DNA of 64,000 nucleotides, from positions 62,001 to 126,000 of the forward strand of contig JAGXIH010000013.1 in assembly GCA_024635795.1 (NCBI GenBank), written 5' to 3'. The notes beneath the pieces were generated by a model, which saw only the letters and a program-made list of their open reading frames with translations, made no database searches and was not told the origin of the DNA. The translations under genes were made by a program, and so were the position numbers. This DNA comes from Salegentibacter sp. Lineage in GTDB: Bacteria > Bacteroidota > Bacteroidia > Flavobacteriales > Flavobacteriaceae. Below, piece by piece: positions 52,189-62,616 of this stretch (the stretch's first letter is position 1; the number at the start of each line of letters is the position of its first letter).

Positions 52189-55100
52189 TTGAATAAAAAG
52201 TCAAAAAAAAAGGGGTATAAATTATTGAGGATCCTCGCAAAAATCATTGCGGGGGTTCTTATTTTAATCTTATTGCTTATTCTTTTCATAAGATCACCCT
52301 GGGGACAGAATATTATAGTTGATAAAATCACTTCATCTTTTGCTGAGAAAACCAACACCAAAATTGAAATTGATCGCTTGTTCTTCACGTTTTATGGAAA
52401 CATCAATCTGGATGGATTATATCTTGAAGATCAACAAGGAGATACTCTTATTTATTCTAAAAACCTTGAAGCCGATATTCCTATTTGGCCAGTAATAAGA
52501 GGTCGTGGCATTAGTGTAAATTCGTTGGATTGGATTGGAGTTAGGGCCAATATTCACCGCGAGGATTCCCTGAAGGGCTTTAATTTTGATTATTTATTAG
52601 AAGCGCTTACAGCTTCAGATACAACTACCTCGCAAGATACTACCCAAGCTGCTCCAATGCAAATCGAAATCGGGGAAGTCCACCTAAGCAATTTCAATCT
52701 TAGATATGATGATAAAGTTTCGGGTATTGATTCTGAAATAGATGTAGGGAGATTAACCCTGGAAATGGATAAAACAGACCTTGAAAATATGGATTTTCAG
52801 ATTGCCGATCTGGAGATAAAAAATAGCCGAATCAAATACCACCAGACAAAAGCTTTTCCTGAATCTGATGAGGAGGAAGTTCCCTTGCCAAAATTATCGG
52901 CTAATTCTGTGCGCCTGGAAAATATTGAAGCCATGTATAATTCCGTGCCCGATTCTTTGGAAGTCCAGGCTGATATTGGCAGGTTCCTAACTTTAAATCC
53001 AAATCTGGATCTCCCGCAAAACCGCATAGGTATAGATCAAATCGATCTTGGATCTTCGCAAATAGCAGTTAATATTCAAATCAATCCGGATATAGATGAT
53101 ACCTCCCTACAAAATCAGGAAGGTTTTACCTGGCCGGAATATTATTTAAGTCTGAAGGAATTAAATCTGGAAAATAATAGTTTCACTTTTACCGAAAATG
53201 GCAGGGAGCCGCAAGAAAATAATTTTGATCCTACCGCTATTGCATTAGAAAATCTAAACGGCCGGGCTACTGATTTTCTATTTGAAGAACAGAAGGCTTT
53301 ATTAACTCTGGAAACACTCACTTTTAACGAATACTCCGGCCTGGATCTTAAGGAATTCTCTGGTGACTTTAAGGTGACAGATGTGAGTATGAATTTCTCT
53401 GACCTGCAATTTCAGCTGAATCAGAATAATCTTCAGGGAGATTTTTCGGCGGAATACACTTCCATAAATGATTTTATTCAGAATCCGGAAAGTTCAATGG
53501 TTTCTTTAAACCTATCGGAATTCAGAATAAATATCGATGATCTTTTCAGATTTCAACCAGAGCTAAGGGAAAATGAATATCTGCTGGCACTCAGTAAAAA
53601 ACTTGTGAACGGCCAGGTGCAGGCAAATGGGAAACTTGTAGACCTTTCTGTTTCGACGGCCAAAATATATTGGGGAGAAACTTATATTAATGCCAATGGC
53701 CAGATTAAAAATGCTACCGATCCGGATAGAATCAGTTTTAATTTCCCTAATGCAAAAATTGTTTCTACGAGACAGGACCTTGAGCAATTAGTAGATGAAA
53801 GTGAGTTGGGTTTTCGTATTCCCAATGAAATAGACCTTCAAGGTAGCATAAGTGGAACACTAACGAATATTACGGCCGATGTTATCCTTAATACAAGTGA
53901 CGGGCAGATCGACTTGGATGGGAATTTCAGAAATGAAAAGATTATGGCTTTTACTGCTGATCTCACTTCTACAGAACTCGACCTGGGAAATCTCCTTAGC
54001 AATAAAAGTATGGGAATCATGAATTTAGATATTACTGCTTCCGGGGCCGGTAATAATATTAATTCTATGGATGCCGAGGTTGAGGGGATGATTAATTCCT
54101 TTAGTTATAATGATTATCAAATAAATGAGCTTCCTCTTTCGGGAGAACTTGAAGACGGTAAAGGCCTGTTCACAAGTTCTTACCGCGATGATAACCTGGA
54201 TGCTTCACTTGAAGCCTATGTACAACTGGATTCTGTAGCTCCCGAGACACAGATCGACCTGGATCTAAAAGGTGCCGACCTCCAGGCTTTAGGTTTTACA
54301 TCCCGACACATAAAAACAGGATTTAAACTAAAGGCAAATTTTAAGGGCAATACAGAAAATTATGATGTAGATGCTCAGCTTACTGACGCAATTGCGGTAT
54401 ATGAAAATGAACCCTATTTTTCGGGAGATCTGAACCTCGATGCCCACGTAACCACAGATACTACTGCTTTACATATTCATAACAAAATTCTGGAGCTTAA
54501 TCTTGAATCTAATGCCGATCCCGTTGATTTTGCGAAAGCTCTTGAAAGGCATTATATGAGCTATTACAGAGATACGAAAATTGATACCGCCAGCAATCCG
54601 GTAAATATTAAACTGCGGGGAGAAATAAGGCAGGCCCCGATCTTAACCGATGTTTTCATCTCAGGCATTGAAGAAATGGATACCATTAAACTGAATATGG
54701 GTTTCAGGGAAAAAGAGCGGGATTTAACTGCAGCTATTAATCTTCCAAAACTTCAGTATGGATCGAATGTAATAGATAGTCTTGCCTTTAGAGTGAATTC
54801 TAATAAGGAGAACCTGGATTTTGAGTTTGGTTTTAATTCCCTGGAAGGTGGCCCACTGTTGGTCAAAAAGACCTTCCTCCAGGGCAAAATGCAAGACCAG
54901 AAGCTGTACCTTGATTTTGTTTCTAATGATAAGGATAGTCTTTTGGTGCACGTGATGACAGAAACCATTAGACAGGGTGATAGTGTGAAGGTGAGCGTAA
55001 ATTCTTCAGAATTAATTCTGAATAAAAATAACTGGAATATTCCGGAGAATAACAGCATCGTATATACTCAGAATAAGCTTGAATTCAACAATTTCAGAAT

Positions 55101-57135
55101 TAGCCGAAATCAGCAGGAAATAAGCATTGATAATTCTTCGGGTAACACAGATAAGCAACATATCGCCCTCAATTTTAAAAATTTTAATCTTGCTACCATT
55201 TTCTCCTATTTTAATCCTGAAACAGAACTGGCAGGAGGGAAGATGGATGGTGGTTTGGTTGTGGAAGAACCTTTTGGAAGTACTGCGATGCTGGCCGATT
55301 TAGAGGTTAGAGATTTCAGGGTTATGGAAGCTCCCCTCGGTGTCTTAAGCATCGATGCAAGCGCCAAAGGCGGAGGAAATTATGCCATGGATCTTTCTAC
55401 AAAAGGAGGGGAACTGGATATGGACCTAACCGGGGAATATGCAGCAAATGAAGAGACTGCTCAATTAAACCTGGATCTTCAGATCAATGAATTGCAGCTA
55501 AGCGTTTTGGAACGTTTTTCCAGGGGAGAGATAAAAGAGACGAGCGGGAGTATTGCAGGAAATGTAAAAATTGGAGGCACCACCCTGGAGCCTGAGTATT
55601 CCGGGACATTGAATTTTCAAAATGCAGGGTTTAATGTAGCAAGATTAAATGCCGCTTTTGAACTTAGACAGGAAAAAATAGATATCGATAACGATGGGAT
55701 CTATCTTGATGATTTTACCATAAGAGATAGAAATGAAAATGAGTTCGTGGTTTCAGGGGAAATTTTAACCAAAACATTTTTAAATCCCGAATTCGACCTG
55801 AGGCTTGAAGCTAATGATTTTAATGCCTTGAATTCTACACGAGAAGACAACGATCGTTTCTTCGGAAAAGCAAATTTTGATGTAGATGCCAGGATAACCG
55901 GCGATCTTAAACTCCCCAGAATAGATGGAAATCTCAGAGTGAATTCTAATACCGATCTTACCTATATAATGCCAGATGCCGAACTGGAAATGATGGAAAG
56001 GGATGGTATTGTGCGTTTTGTTAATCGCGAAGATCCAGACGATATTTTAACAGGGAATACCGAAGAAGCAACTGCGGTAGTTTCGGGAATCGTTGTAAAT
56101 ACCCTTATAGAAATAGATGAAGATGCGGTTTTCACAATTATTATTGATGATAATACAGGGGATAATTTTAGAGTTGCCGGGGAAGGTGAGCTAACTTTTA
56201 ATATAGCTTCAAATGGTCGCACCAGTCTTTCCGGGCGTTATGTAATGAATCGCGGACACTACGAGATGAGCCTGTATGAATTGGTTAAAAGACGTTTTGA
56301 AATCGTAGAGGGAAGCAGTATTTCCTGGTCTGGCGATCCTATGGAAGCCAGATTGGATATCAGTGCCCTTTATGAAGTTGAGACTTCTGCAAGCTCTCTA
56401 ATGGCCGGAGGACCAACCAGAAGCGATTTCGGAAGGTTCAGGCAGGAACTACCATTTCAGGTTTATCTTAACGTTGATGGAGAACTTATGCAGCCCGAAT
56501 TGAGTTTTGGTCTTGATATGCCAGAGGAACAGCAGGGTGCCATAGGTGGAGAGGTATATGGTAGAATTCAACAGCTTAACCAGCAAGAAGCTGAGCTTAA
56601 TAAACAGGTCTTTTCTCTACTTGTCCTTAACCGGTTTTTTCCTGAAGGAAGTAGCGATGGTAGTCGCGGCGGGACTATGAATATAGCCAGGGATAATTTG
56701 AATCAGGCATTGTCAGATCAGTTAAACAGATTTTCCGATCAATTAGTGGGAGACACAGGGATCGAGCTAAACTTTGGAGTAGACAGTTTTACCGATTACC
56801 AGGGAGAAAGCCCGCAGGAGCGCACCCAGGTGGACATAACCGCCCGCAAACGCCTGATGGACGATAGATTGATTGTAAGTGTGGGGAGTCAGGTAGATGT
56901 TCAGGGAAGTAATCCTACAGGTGAAAGCACCCCAATGATAGGAAATGTAAGCCTGGAATATCTTCTAACTGAAAACGGACGTTTCCGGCTGAAAGGTTTC
57001 CGAAGAAATACTTATGAAAATGTTATAGATGGGCAGATTATCATAAGTGGAATCGCTCTGATTTTTACCCGGGAATTCAATAAATTCAAAGAATTGTTTG
57101 AAAAGGAACTGCAGGAAACGCAGAAAGAAAAATAG
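52189..57135 (+). CDS. tamB: TamB/DUF490 translocation and assembly module protein
   Basis: A 1648 aa protein with one N-terminal membrane anchor (about 12-32, preceded by NKKSKKKGYK) and a very long repetitive beta-taco region typical of AsmA/TamB bridges, ending in a DUF490 domain (about 1250-1648; SLSGRYVMNRGHYEMSLYEL). TamB spans the periplasm and moves lipids or outer-membrane proteins. The TTG start is the first possible codon after an in-frame TGA at 52168; a -7 box precedes it. tamL begins two bases after its stop. Confidence 0.95.
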   Translation: MNKKSKKKGYKLLRILAKIIAGVLILILLLILFIRSPWGQNIIVDKITSSFAEKTNTKIEIDRLFFTFYGNINLDGLYLEDQQGDTLIYSKNLEADIPIWPVIRGRGISVNSLDWIGVRANIHREDSLKGFNFDYLLEALTASDTTTSQDTTQAAPMQIEIGEVHLSNFNLRYDDKVSGIDSEIDVGRLTLEMDKTDLENMDFQIADLEIKNSRIKYHQTKAFPESDEEEVPLPKLSANSVRLENIEAMYNSVPDSLEVQADIGRFLTLNPNLDLPQNRIGIDQIDLGSSQIAVNIQINPDIDDTSLQNQEGFTWPEYYLSLKELNLENNSFTFTENGREPQENNFDPTAIALENLNGRATDFLFEEQKALLTLETLTFNEYSGLDLKEFSGDFKVTDVSMNFSDLQFQLNQNNLQGDFSAEYTSINDFIQNPESSMVSLNLSEFRINIDDLFRFQPELRENEYLLALSKKLVNGQVQANGKLVDLSVSTAKIYWGETYINANGQIKNATDPDRISFNFPNAKIVSTRQDLEQLVDESELGFRIPNEIDLQGSISGTLTNITADVILNTSDGQIDLDGNFRNEKIMAFTADLTSTELDLGNLLSNKSMGIMNLDITASGAGNNINSMDAEVEGMINSFSYNDYQINELPLSGELEDGKGLFTSSYRDDNLDASLEAYVQLDSVAPETQIDLDLKGADLQALGFTSRHIKTGFKLKANFKGNTENYDVDAQLTDAIAVYENEPYFSGDLNLDAHVTTDTTALHIHNKILELNLESNADPVDFAKALERHYMSYYRDTKIDTASNPVNIKLRGEIRQAPILTDVFISGIEEMDTIKLNMGFREKERDLTAAINLPKLQYGSNVIDSLAFRVNSNKENLDFEFGFNSLEGGPLLVKKTFLQGKMQDQKLYLDFVSNDKDSLLVHVMTETIRQGDSVKVSVNSSELILNKNNWNIPENNSIVYTQNKLEFNNFRISRNQQEISIDNSSGNTDKQHIALNFKNFNLATIFSYFNPETELAGGKMDGGLVVEEPFGSTAMLADLEVRDFRVMEAPLGVLSIDASAKGGGNYAMDLSTKGGELDMDLTGEYAANEETAQLNLDLQINELQLSVLERFSRGEIKETSGSIAGNVKIGGTTLEPEYSGTLNFQNAGFNVARLNAAFELRQEKIDIDNDGIYLDDFTIRDRNENEFVVSGEILTKTFLNPEFDLRLEANDFNALNSTREDNDRFFGKANFDVDARITGDLKLPRIDGNLRVNSNTDLTYIMPDAELEMMERDGIVRFVNREDPDDILTGNTEEATAVVSGIVVNTLIEIDEDAVFTIIIDDNTGDNFRVAGEGELTFNIASNGRTSLSGRYVMNRGHYEMSLYELVKRRFEIVEGSSISWSGDPMEARLDISALYEVETSASSLMAGGPTRSDFGRFRQELPFQVYLNVDGELMQPELSFGLDMPEEQQGAIGGEVYGRIQQLNQQEAELNKQVFSLLVLNRFFPEGSSDGSRGGTMNIARDNLNQALSDQLNRFSDQLVGDTGIELNFGVDSFTDYQGESPQERTQVDITARKRLMDDRLIVSVGSQVDVQGSNPTGESTPMIGNVSLEYLLTENGRFRLKGFRRNTYENVIDGQIIISGIALIFTREFNKFKELFEKELQETQKEK

Positions 57136-57137
57136 AT

Positions 57138-59420
57138 ATGCTTAACAGAAATAACATATTAAAAATTTTTGTGCTTGTTGTTGCAGGAGTTCTAGTGCAG
57201 GCTTGTAATGTAAAGCGTTTTCTCCCTGAAGATGAAATTCTTTACACCGGCGCAGAAATCAATCTGGAAGCAGAAGACAGTATAAAAGCAAAGAACAGGA
57301 TCAGGGAGGAAATAGAAGCTGTGCTAACGCCAGATCCAAACACAAAAATTCTGGGAAGCCGTCCCGGATTGTATTTTCATTACAAAGCGCAGAGAGAAAA
57401 ACCGGGATTCATCAACAAATTCCTGAATGACAAGATAGGAGAGGAGCCGGTTTACACTTCAGATGTGGATTTAGATCAAACTTCCGATCTTATTAATAAT
57501 CGCCTTGAAAACCGCGGTTTTTTCTACAGTGAAATTGGGGCTTCAATTGAAGAAGATTCTACAGCGAAAAAAGCTAAGGCAATCTATAAAGTTAATTTAT
57601 CACGGCCCTACAGGTTGGAAAATTTTGAGTTGGATGCCGATTCGTTGGATATCTATACGGAAATTAAAAAAAGCCTCGCAGACACCTACATAGAACCAGG
57701 AATGAGATTTGATCTCACTATCCTCAAGGCCGAACGTGAACGAATAGATAAACATCTAAAAAACCGTGGTTATTATAACTTCAATCCATCGTTTTTGATA
57801 TTTGAAGCAGATACCAATCAATATGATAACAAAAAATTCAACCTTTATCTGAAACTCAAAAAAAAGGTTCCGAAGGAAGCAATTATTCCTTATCAAATTG
57901 AAAAGGTAAATGTCTATGCCAATTATGAAGTGGGAGCCGATAGTATTCCACGGGATACGGTTAGATATAGGGAAAAGAATTTTATTCAGGATCCTGAATT
58001 CTTTAAACCCAAATATCTTGAGCCTTATATTTTAATAGAGGAGGGGCAATATTTTAATCCGGATGATTCCCGTAATACAGGCAGAAGGCTGGGCTCAATT
58101 GGGGCCTATAAATTCGTGAATATTCGCTATGATGGAACAGACACTACAGTTACAGATAGTCTTGGCAAACTTGAAGCCAATATATACCTATCGCCTCTTA
58201 ATAAAAGATCAATAAGAGCCGAATTACAGGCTGTAACGAAATCCAATAATTTTGCCGGTCCGGGTCTTGCCGTCACATTTACCAACCGAAATTTATTCCA
58301 CGGGGGAGAAATACTCAATGTTACGGGGAAATTCAATTATGAAAAACAGATCTCCAGTGGGAACCAGCGGGGTTTGAGTAGTACCCAGTTTGGCCTTGAG
58401 ACAGATCTGATATTTCCGCGTTTATTATTTCCGGTGAAAATAGATCATAACTGGTTCCGGTATTCTATTCCAAAAACCAAAGTAAGCCTGGGAGGCGATT
58501 ATTTAAACCGAAGTAAACTATTTAGTATGATCTCTGCTTCTACAAGGTTTGGTTATTATTGGGATGCCAACCGGTATGTAAGTCATGAGTTTAATCCCAT
58601 CTCCCTGAATTATCTGAGACTGGCTAATACTACCGAGGAGTTTAAGAAAATTCTGGATGATAACCCTTATTTGCGCAATAGCTTTGACCAGGAATTTATT
58701 TCAGGCTTAACCTATTCCTTTATCTACAACGGGCATATAGATCCATGGAAGAAGCATCAGTTTTTCATGCATTCAAGCCTTGATATTGCAGGAAACAGTG
58801 TTGCTCTTTTAACCAGTAAGGCCAACCCAAGACCACGTACTTTTTTAGGACTTGAATATGCACAATATGCCAAGGCCGATATTGATTTCAGATATCATTT
58901 AAGGATAAAAGGAGAAAATAAAATAGCTACAAGGATATTTGCCGGATATGGAATTCCTTATGGGAATTCTGAAGTTTTACCATTTACCAAACAATATTTC
59001 GCTGGTGGCCCATATAGCGTAAGAGCATTCAGAATACGGTCTTTAGGCCCCGGAACTTATAATCCGGAGGAAAGTGATGAAAGCTCCTTCTTTGACCAGG
59101 CGGGAAACATCAGGCTGGAGGCAAATGCTGAATACAGGTTTCCTATAATTTCATTCCTAAAAGGTGCTGCATTTGTAGATGCTGGAAATGTTTGGAATAG
59201 CAAAGTTAATGAGAAGCTACCCGGAGGAAAATTTAGCTCAGACTTCCTAAATGAATTCGGGATTGGCGGAGGAGTTGGCCTAAGAGTAGATATTCAAAAT
59301 TTCGTGATTCGTTTTGACCTTGCTGTTCCCTTTCATGATCCCGGCTTAGCAAAAGGTGAGCGCTGGACTTTTGCCATAGATGAACCAGTCCTTAATTTTG
59401 CGATTGGATATCCATTTTAA
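57138..59420 (+). CDS. tamL: TamL, lipidated Omp85-family outer-membrane protein
   Basis: A 760 aa protein. The signal peptide ends in VLVQAC, a lipobox, which distinguishes Bacteroidota TamL from TamA. POTRA domains fill about residues 40-330, and the Omp85 barrel with the GGxxSxRA-like element (YFAGGPYSVRAFRIRSLGPG) covers about 340-760, ending in a typical aromatic C-terminus. With TamB it forms the TAM complex. It lies two bases after tamB; its stop overlaps the convergent upp gene by four bases. Confidence 0.95.
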   Translation: MLNRNNILKIFVLVVAGVLVQACNVKRFLPEDEILYTGAEINLEAEDSIKAKNRIREEIEAVLTPDPNTKILGSRPGLYFHYKAQREKPGFINKFLNDKIGEEPVYTSDVDLDQTSDLINNRLENRGFFYSEIGASIEEDSTAKKAKAIYKVNLSRPYRLENFELDADSLDIYTEIKKSLADTYIEPGMRFDLTILKAERERIDKHLKNRGYYNFNPSFLIFEADTNQYDNKKFNLYLKLKKKVPKEAIIPYQIEKVNVYANYEVGADSIPRDTVRYREKNFIQDPEFFKPKYLEPYILIEEGQYFNPDDSRNTGRRLGSIGAYKFVNIRYDGTDTTVTDSLGKLEANIYLSPLNKRSIRAELQAVTKSNNFAGPGLAVTFTNRNLFHGGEILNVTGKFNYEKQISSGNQRGLSSTQFGLETDLIFPRLLFPVKIDHNWFRYSIPKTKVSLGGDYLNRSKLFSMISASTRFGYYWDANRYVSHEFNPISLNYLRLANTTEEFKKILDDNPYLRNSFDQEFISGLTYSFIYNGHIDPWKKHQFFMHSSLDIAGNSVALLTSKANPRPRTFLGLEYAQYAKADIDFRYHLRIKGENKIATRIFAGYGIPYGNSEVLPFTKQYFAGGPYSVRAFRIRSLGPGTYNPEESDESSFFDQAGNIRLEANAEYRFPIISFLKGAAFVDAGNVWNSKVNEKLPGGKFSSDFLNEFGIGGGVGLRVDIQNFVIRFDLAVPFHDPGLAKGERWTFAIDEPVLNFAIGYPF

Positions 59421-60076
59421 TGCTGCATCTTTTCCCCATAACTGAGATCTCCGGCATCGCCCAGGCCAGGCACAATGTAGCCATGCTCGTTTAGTTTTTT
59501 ATCAATGGCCGCGATCCATAACTGCGTATTTTCCGGGAAATTTTCAGAAATATGTTCCACTCCTTCTTCAGCACCAATTACAGAAACCAAATGAATTTGT
59601 TTGGGTGTTCCCATTTCCTGTAAAGCATTAAAAACATTCACAAAAGACCGACCTGTAGCAAGCATAGGGTCTGCGAGGATAAGGGTTTTTCCTTCCAGGG
59701 AAGGTGAGGCAAGGTACTCGACTATTATTTCAAATTTTTCATCATCAAAAGGATGATGACGATAAGCGGAAATAAAAGAATTTTCAGCCTCATTAAAATA
59801 GTTAAGCAAACCTTCATGCAATGGTAATCCCGCTCTCAAAATACTACAAATCACAATATCTTTTTCAGGAAGATGCATTGATGCTGGACCTAAGGGGCTT
59901 TTAATTTCAGCTTTATTATAATTAAGCGATTTACTGAGCTCGTATCCCAGGATTTCCCCCAAACGTTGAATATTTCTTCTGAACCGCATTCTATCTTTTT
60001 GAATGCTTACATCCCTTAATTCGGCTAAAAATTTGGAAGCGATGGAATTTTGTTCCAAAAGGTGGTGAACCTGCAT
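59417..60076 (-). CDS. upp: Uracil phosphoribosyltransferase
   Basis: A 219 aa salvage enzyme making UMP from uracil and PRPP. The PRPP loop LILADPMLATGRS (about 130-142) and the C-terminal uracil-binding region (YIVPGLGDAGDLSYG) are clear. It is cytoplasmic and lies alone, convergent with tamL. Confidence 0.95.
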   Translation of the reverse strand: MQVHHLLEQNSIASKFLAELRDVSIQKDRMRFRRNIQRLGEILGYELSKSLNYNKAEIKSPLGPASMHLPEKDIVICSILRAGLPLHEGLLNYFNEAENSFISAYRHHPFDDEKFEIIVEYLASPSLEGKTLILADPMLATGRSFVNVFNALQEMGTPKQIHLVSVIGAEEGVEHISENFPENTQLWIAAIDKKLNEHGYIVPGLGDAGDLSYGEKMQH

Positions 60077-60166
60077 TTTATATGTGTTTTAGCAAAGATA
60101 ATAAATCCAATAGCCAATCAAGATTAAAATTAACCTCGGTAATTTCATAATCTCTTAATTTGGCTA

Positions 60167-60174
60167 TATTTTTG
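60167..60174 (+). promoter_or_regulatory. -7 box TATTTTTG before the 205 aa exported protein
   Basis: An exact TAnnTTTG match; the track TTG start at 60182 lies near the transcription start, so ATG 60203 is preferred. Confidence 0.5.
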
Positions 60175-60202
60175 ATATATATTGCTCAAATTCAATTCAG
60201 TT

Positions 60203-60820
60203 ATGAAAGCGAGATTATTACTTTTTATTATGATGATGGCTGGGCTGGGAACTTATGCCCAGATCGAGATCCCCAGGACTACAAATACCGCTGGAGTACT
60301 AAAAGCCGAACCCGAATCAAAATCTGGCTTTCCTTTGCTGAAAGCAGAAGAACCAAAAGAAAGTAAATACCTTAGGAATGATAAGCCTGAAAAAATAGAT
60401 TTCAGGCAGACCAATAAGGAGTTAATTACTGCGGGGGAGGTGGTGGAAAAGAAATGGAAAAAAGACCGGGATATTAAAAACGCCCATAAGGCAGACCAAT
60501 ATCTGGGGGATTTCACAACAGGTGGGAAATTTGTAGAGTTGTATGCCCGCGATCACGAATATGTAGATGGAGATAAAGTAAGCATTATCGTAAATGGCGT
60601 GGAAATACAAAGTATTACTCTAGGTGCCGGGTATCATCCCATCCTGGTGAAACTGGAAAGCGGCTTTAATAATATTGAATTTGAAGCTTTAAACCAGGGA
60701 ACATCTGGTCCCAACACCGCTGAACTAAAGGTGTTGGATGAAGATGGCAAACTTGTAACTTCCAAAGTCTGGAACCTGCTTACCGGAGCTAAAGCAAGCC
60801 TTATTGTTGTAAAAAAATAA
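60203..60820 (+). CDS. Exported protein of unknown function
   Basis: A 205 aa protein with a signal peptide (MKARLLLFIMMMAGLGTYAQ). A charged linker (about 25-90) is followed by a compact beta domain (about 95-200; GKFVELYARDHEYVDGDKVS, GYHPILVKLESGFNNIEFEA) reminiscent of secreted binding domains. I do not recognise the family. It stands alone. Confidence 0.72.
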   Translation: MKARLLLFIMMMAGLGTYAQIEIPRTTNTAGVLKAEPESKSGFPLLKAEEPKESKYLRNDKPEKIDFRQTNKELITAGEVVEKKWKKDRDIKNAHKADQYLGDFTTGGKFVELYARDHEYVDGDKVSIIVNGVEIQSITLGAGYHPILVKLESGFNNIEFEALNQGTSGPNTAELKVLDEDGKLVTSKVWNLLTGAKASLIVVKK

Positions 60821-60882
60821 CCGCTGGCCTAAAGCAGAATCATCTGTATTTTTACTAACTTTAATAGACGTATACACTTTAG

Positions 60883-60896
60883 GTAACAATTGTTAC
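60883..60896. promoter_or_regulatory. FNR/CRP-like palindrome GTAACAATTGTTAC
   Basis: A perfect 14-base palindrome centred 73 bases before the TsdA-like gene. Crp/Fnr-type regulators of Bacteroidota bind GTNAC-N4-GTNAC-type sites. The Crp/Fnr protein at 29228 is one candidate. Confidence 0.5.
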
Positions 60897-60962
60897 ACTA
60901 TGATTTGTGCAATAATTTTATATTCGGGCGCTTCACTAAATTAACAGGCTTGCAATTGTATT

Positions 60963-61991
60963 ATGGATAAAAGAAACGTTTTTAAGACTATATCTAAGAT
61001 TTTCCTCGGATTCTTTGTATTTATCGTACTCTTATTTGGAGGACTTATTCTCTTTGTTGAATCGCCCGAACTATTTCTTAAGGAGAAGATCGCTGCCGCC
61101 GATTGGGAGCCGAAAACGGTAGATGAAGATCTGGAATATAATATTTTAGATCCTGAAGTCGAATATGGCTATCGCTTAGTAGTCGAATCTGCAAAATATA
61201 TGGGACCCGGAGCCGATCATCCTGAAATGCGCTATGCCGGCAATAATTTGGCTTGTGTAAATTGCCATTTAAAAAACGGAACTCAGGCCGGCTCCGGCTC
61301 CTGGGTAGGAGTCCTGAAAAGATTTCCTCAGTACTCGAAAAGGGACGGAAAAGAGTCTACAATTGAAGACCGGATAAACGGATGCATGGAGCGAAGTATG
61401 AATGGGAGAAAACTTCCGGTAGATTCCAAAGAAATGAAGGCTATCATTGCTTATATGGATTATGTAAGTGAAGGCATACCCGAGGAAAGAAGGGCTGAAT
61501 TTAAAGGTTATCCTTCTATAGAACTCCCCGATTTTCCAGCCGATCCACAGATAGGAAAAGATTTATATACTAAAGAGTGTGCGGTTTGTCATGGAGAGGA
61601 CGGGCAAGGGCAGAGGCTGGCAGAAGCTGAAAAAGGATATTTATACCCACCACTTTGGGGTGACGATACTTTTAATCACGGGGCAGGAATGCACCGGGTT
61701 ATTACCGCCGCCGAATTTATAAAAAGCAATATGCCCTTCGAACAAGCAACCTGGGATAATCCAAAGCTAACAGACGAAGAGGCATATCATATCGCGGCTT
61801 ATATAAACAGTTTCGATAGACCACAGAAAGCTAATACCGAACAGGATTTTCCTGATAAAAAATTTAAACCGGTCTCAACTCCCTATGGTCCCTGGACAGA
61901 TGATTTTTCTCCCGAACAGCATAAATATGGGCCCTTCCCTCCAATTATCGCCTATTACAAGGAGAAATATAATATTACTAAAAGTAAATAA
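60963..61991 (+). CDS. TsdA-like dihaem c-type cytochrome
   Basis: A 342 aa exported protein with an N-terminal membrane anchor and two haem sites, CVNCH at 98-102 and CAVCH at 206-210. The first domain shows NGCMERSMNG (Cys141), the position that supplies the unusual cysteine haem ligand in thiosulfate dehydrogenases (TsdA), and FPQYSKRDGKESTIEDRING. TsdA couples thiosulfate to tetrathionate; direction and substrate are inferred. It stands alone behind an FNR-like palindrome. A general class I cytochrome with two domains is the alternative. Confidence 0.82.
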   Translation: MDKRNVFKTISKIFLGFFVFIVLLFGGLILFVESPELFLKEKIAAADWEPKTVDEDLEYNILDPEVEYGYRLVVESAKYMGPGADHPEMRYAGNNLACVNCHLKNGTQAGSGSWVGVLKRFPQYSKRDGKESTIEDRINGCMERSMNGRKLPVDSKEMKAIIAYMDYVSEGIPEERRAEFKGYPSIELPDFPADPQIGKDLYTKECAVCHGEDGQGQRLAEAEKGYLYPPLWGDDTFNHGAGMHRVITAAEFIKSNMPFEQATWDNPKLTDEEAYHIAAYINSFDRPQKANTEQDFPDKKFKPVSTPYGPWTDDFSPEQHKYGPFPPIIAYYKEKYNITKSK

Positions 61992-61997
61992 GATAGA

Positions 61998-62474
61998 TTA
62001 ATCAGCCAGGTCCTCGAGGTGTTGAATTTCAGAAACCGTTGTTCTTATTTCTTGTAATTGCTTTTCCAGCATTGCTTTGGTATCAGGAGAAAAGGCGGTT
62101 TTCTCTAATTTTTTTTCATATTCCTTGAGGCTTGCTTTTTCCCCCCGGAGACATTCTTCAAGAACCGCTTCATCATCATTTTTAGTGAATATGGTTTTAA
62201 TGTCTATCCAGGTACGATGCAAATCTGCAGTGGCACTGCCTTTTTCCTTTGGTTCAGCATTAAGTGCTCTTATCGCCTTATGAATTTCGGTCGCAAACCT
62301 ATTCCGCATTACCGCTTGTTTCTTAAGAAAATCTTTTAAACTCTCACTATCTGCTTCTTCCAAAACTTTCTTATAGCCTTTTTCAGCATCATAGTTTTTT
62401 TCTAAAAGTTCTTGCAAACTATGGATTCGCTCCTTTTGGCTTTCTTCTTTCGCAGATTCTCTTGTGGTTTTCAT
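61998..62474 (-). CDS. PA2169-type four-helix protein (DUF2383)
   Basis: A 158 aa helical protein, with LLEKNYDAEKGYKKVLEEAD and FLKKQAVMRNRFATEIHKAI typical of PA2169/DUF2383 ferritin-like stress proteins. The function is not established. It is convergent with the cytochrome gene (6 bases between stops). Confidence 0.88.
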   Translation of the reverse strand: MKTTRESAKEESQKERIHSLQELLEKNYDAEKGYKKVLEEADSESLKDFLKKQAVMRNRFATEIHKAIRALNAEPKEKGSATADLHRTWIDIKTIFTKNDDEAVLEECLRGEKASLKEYEKKLEKTAFSPDTKAMLEKQLQEIRTTVSEIQHLEDLAD

Positions 62475-62616
62475 AATTCATTCATTTTAAAAGGTTAATA
62501 CCTTTAAATTTACGGCTTCGGAATCTAATAGCAATTGATTTTAAATGGGTTTTAACAGAAATTAATTTAAAATATTCTTCTTAAATTCAAACCGCTAACC
62601 AAAATCAACTTTAGCT

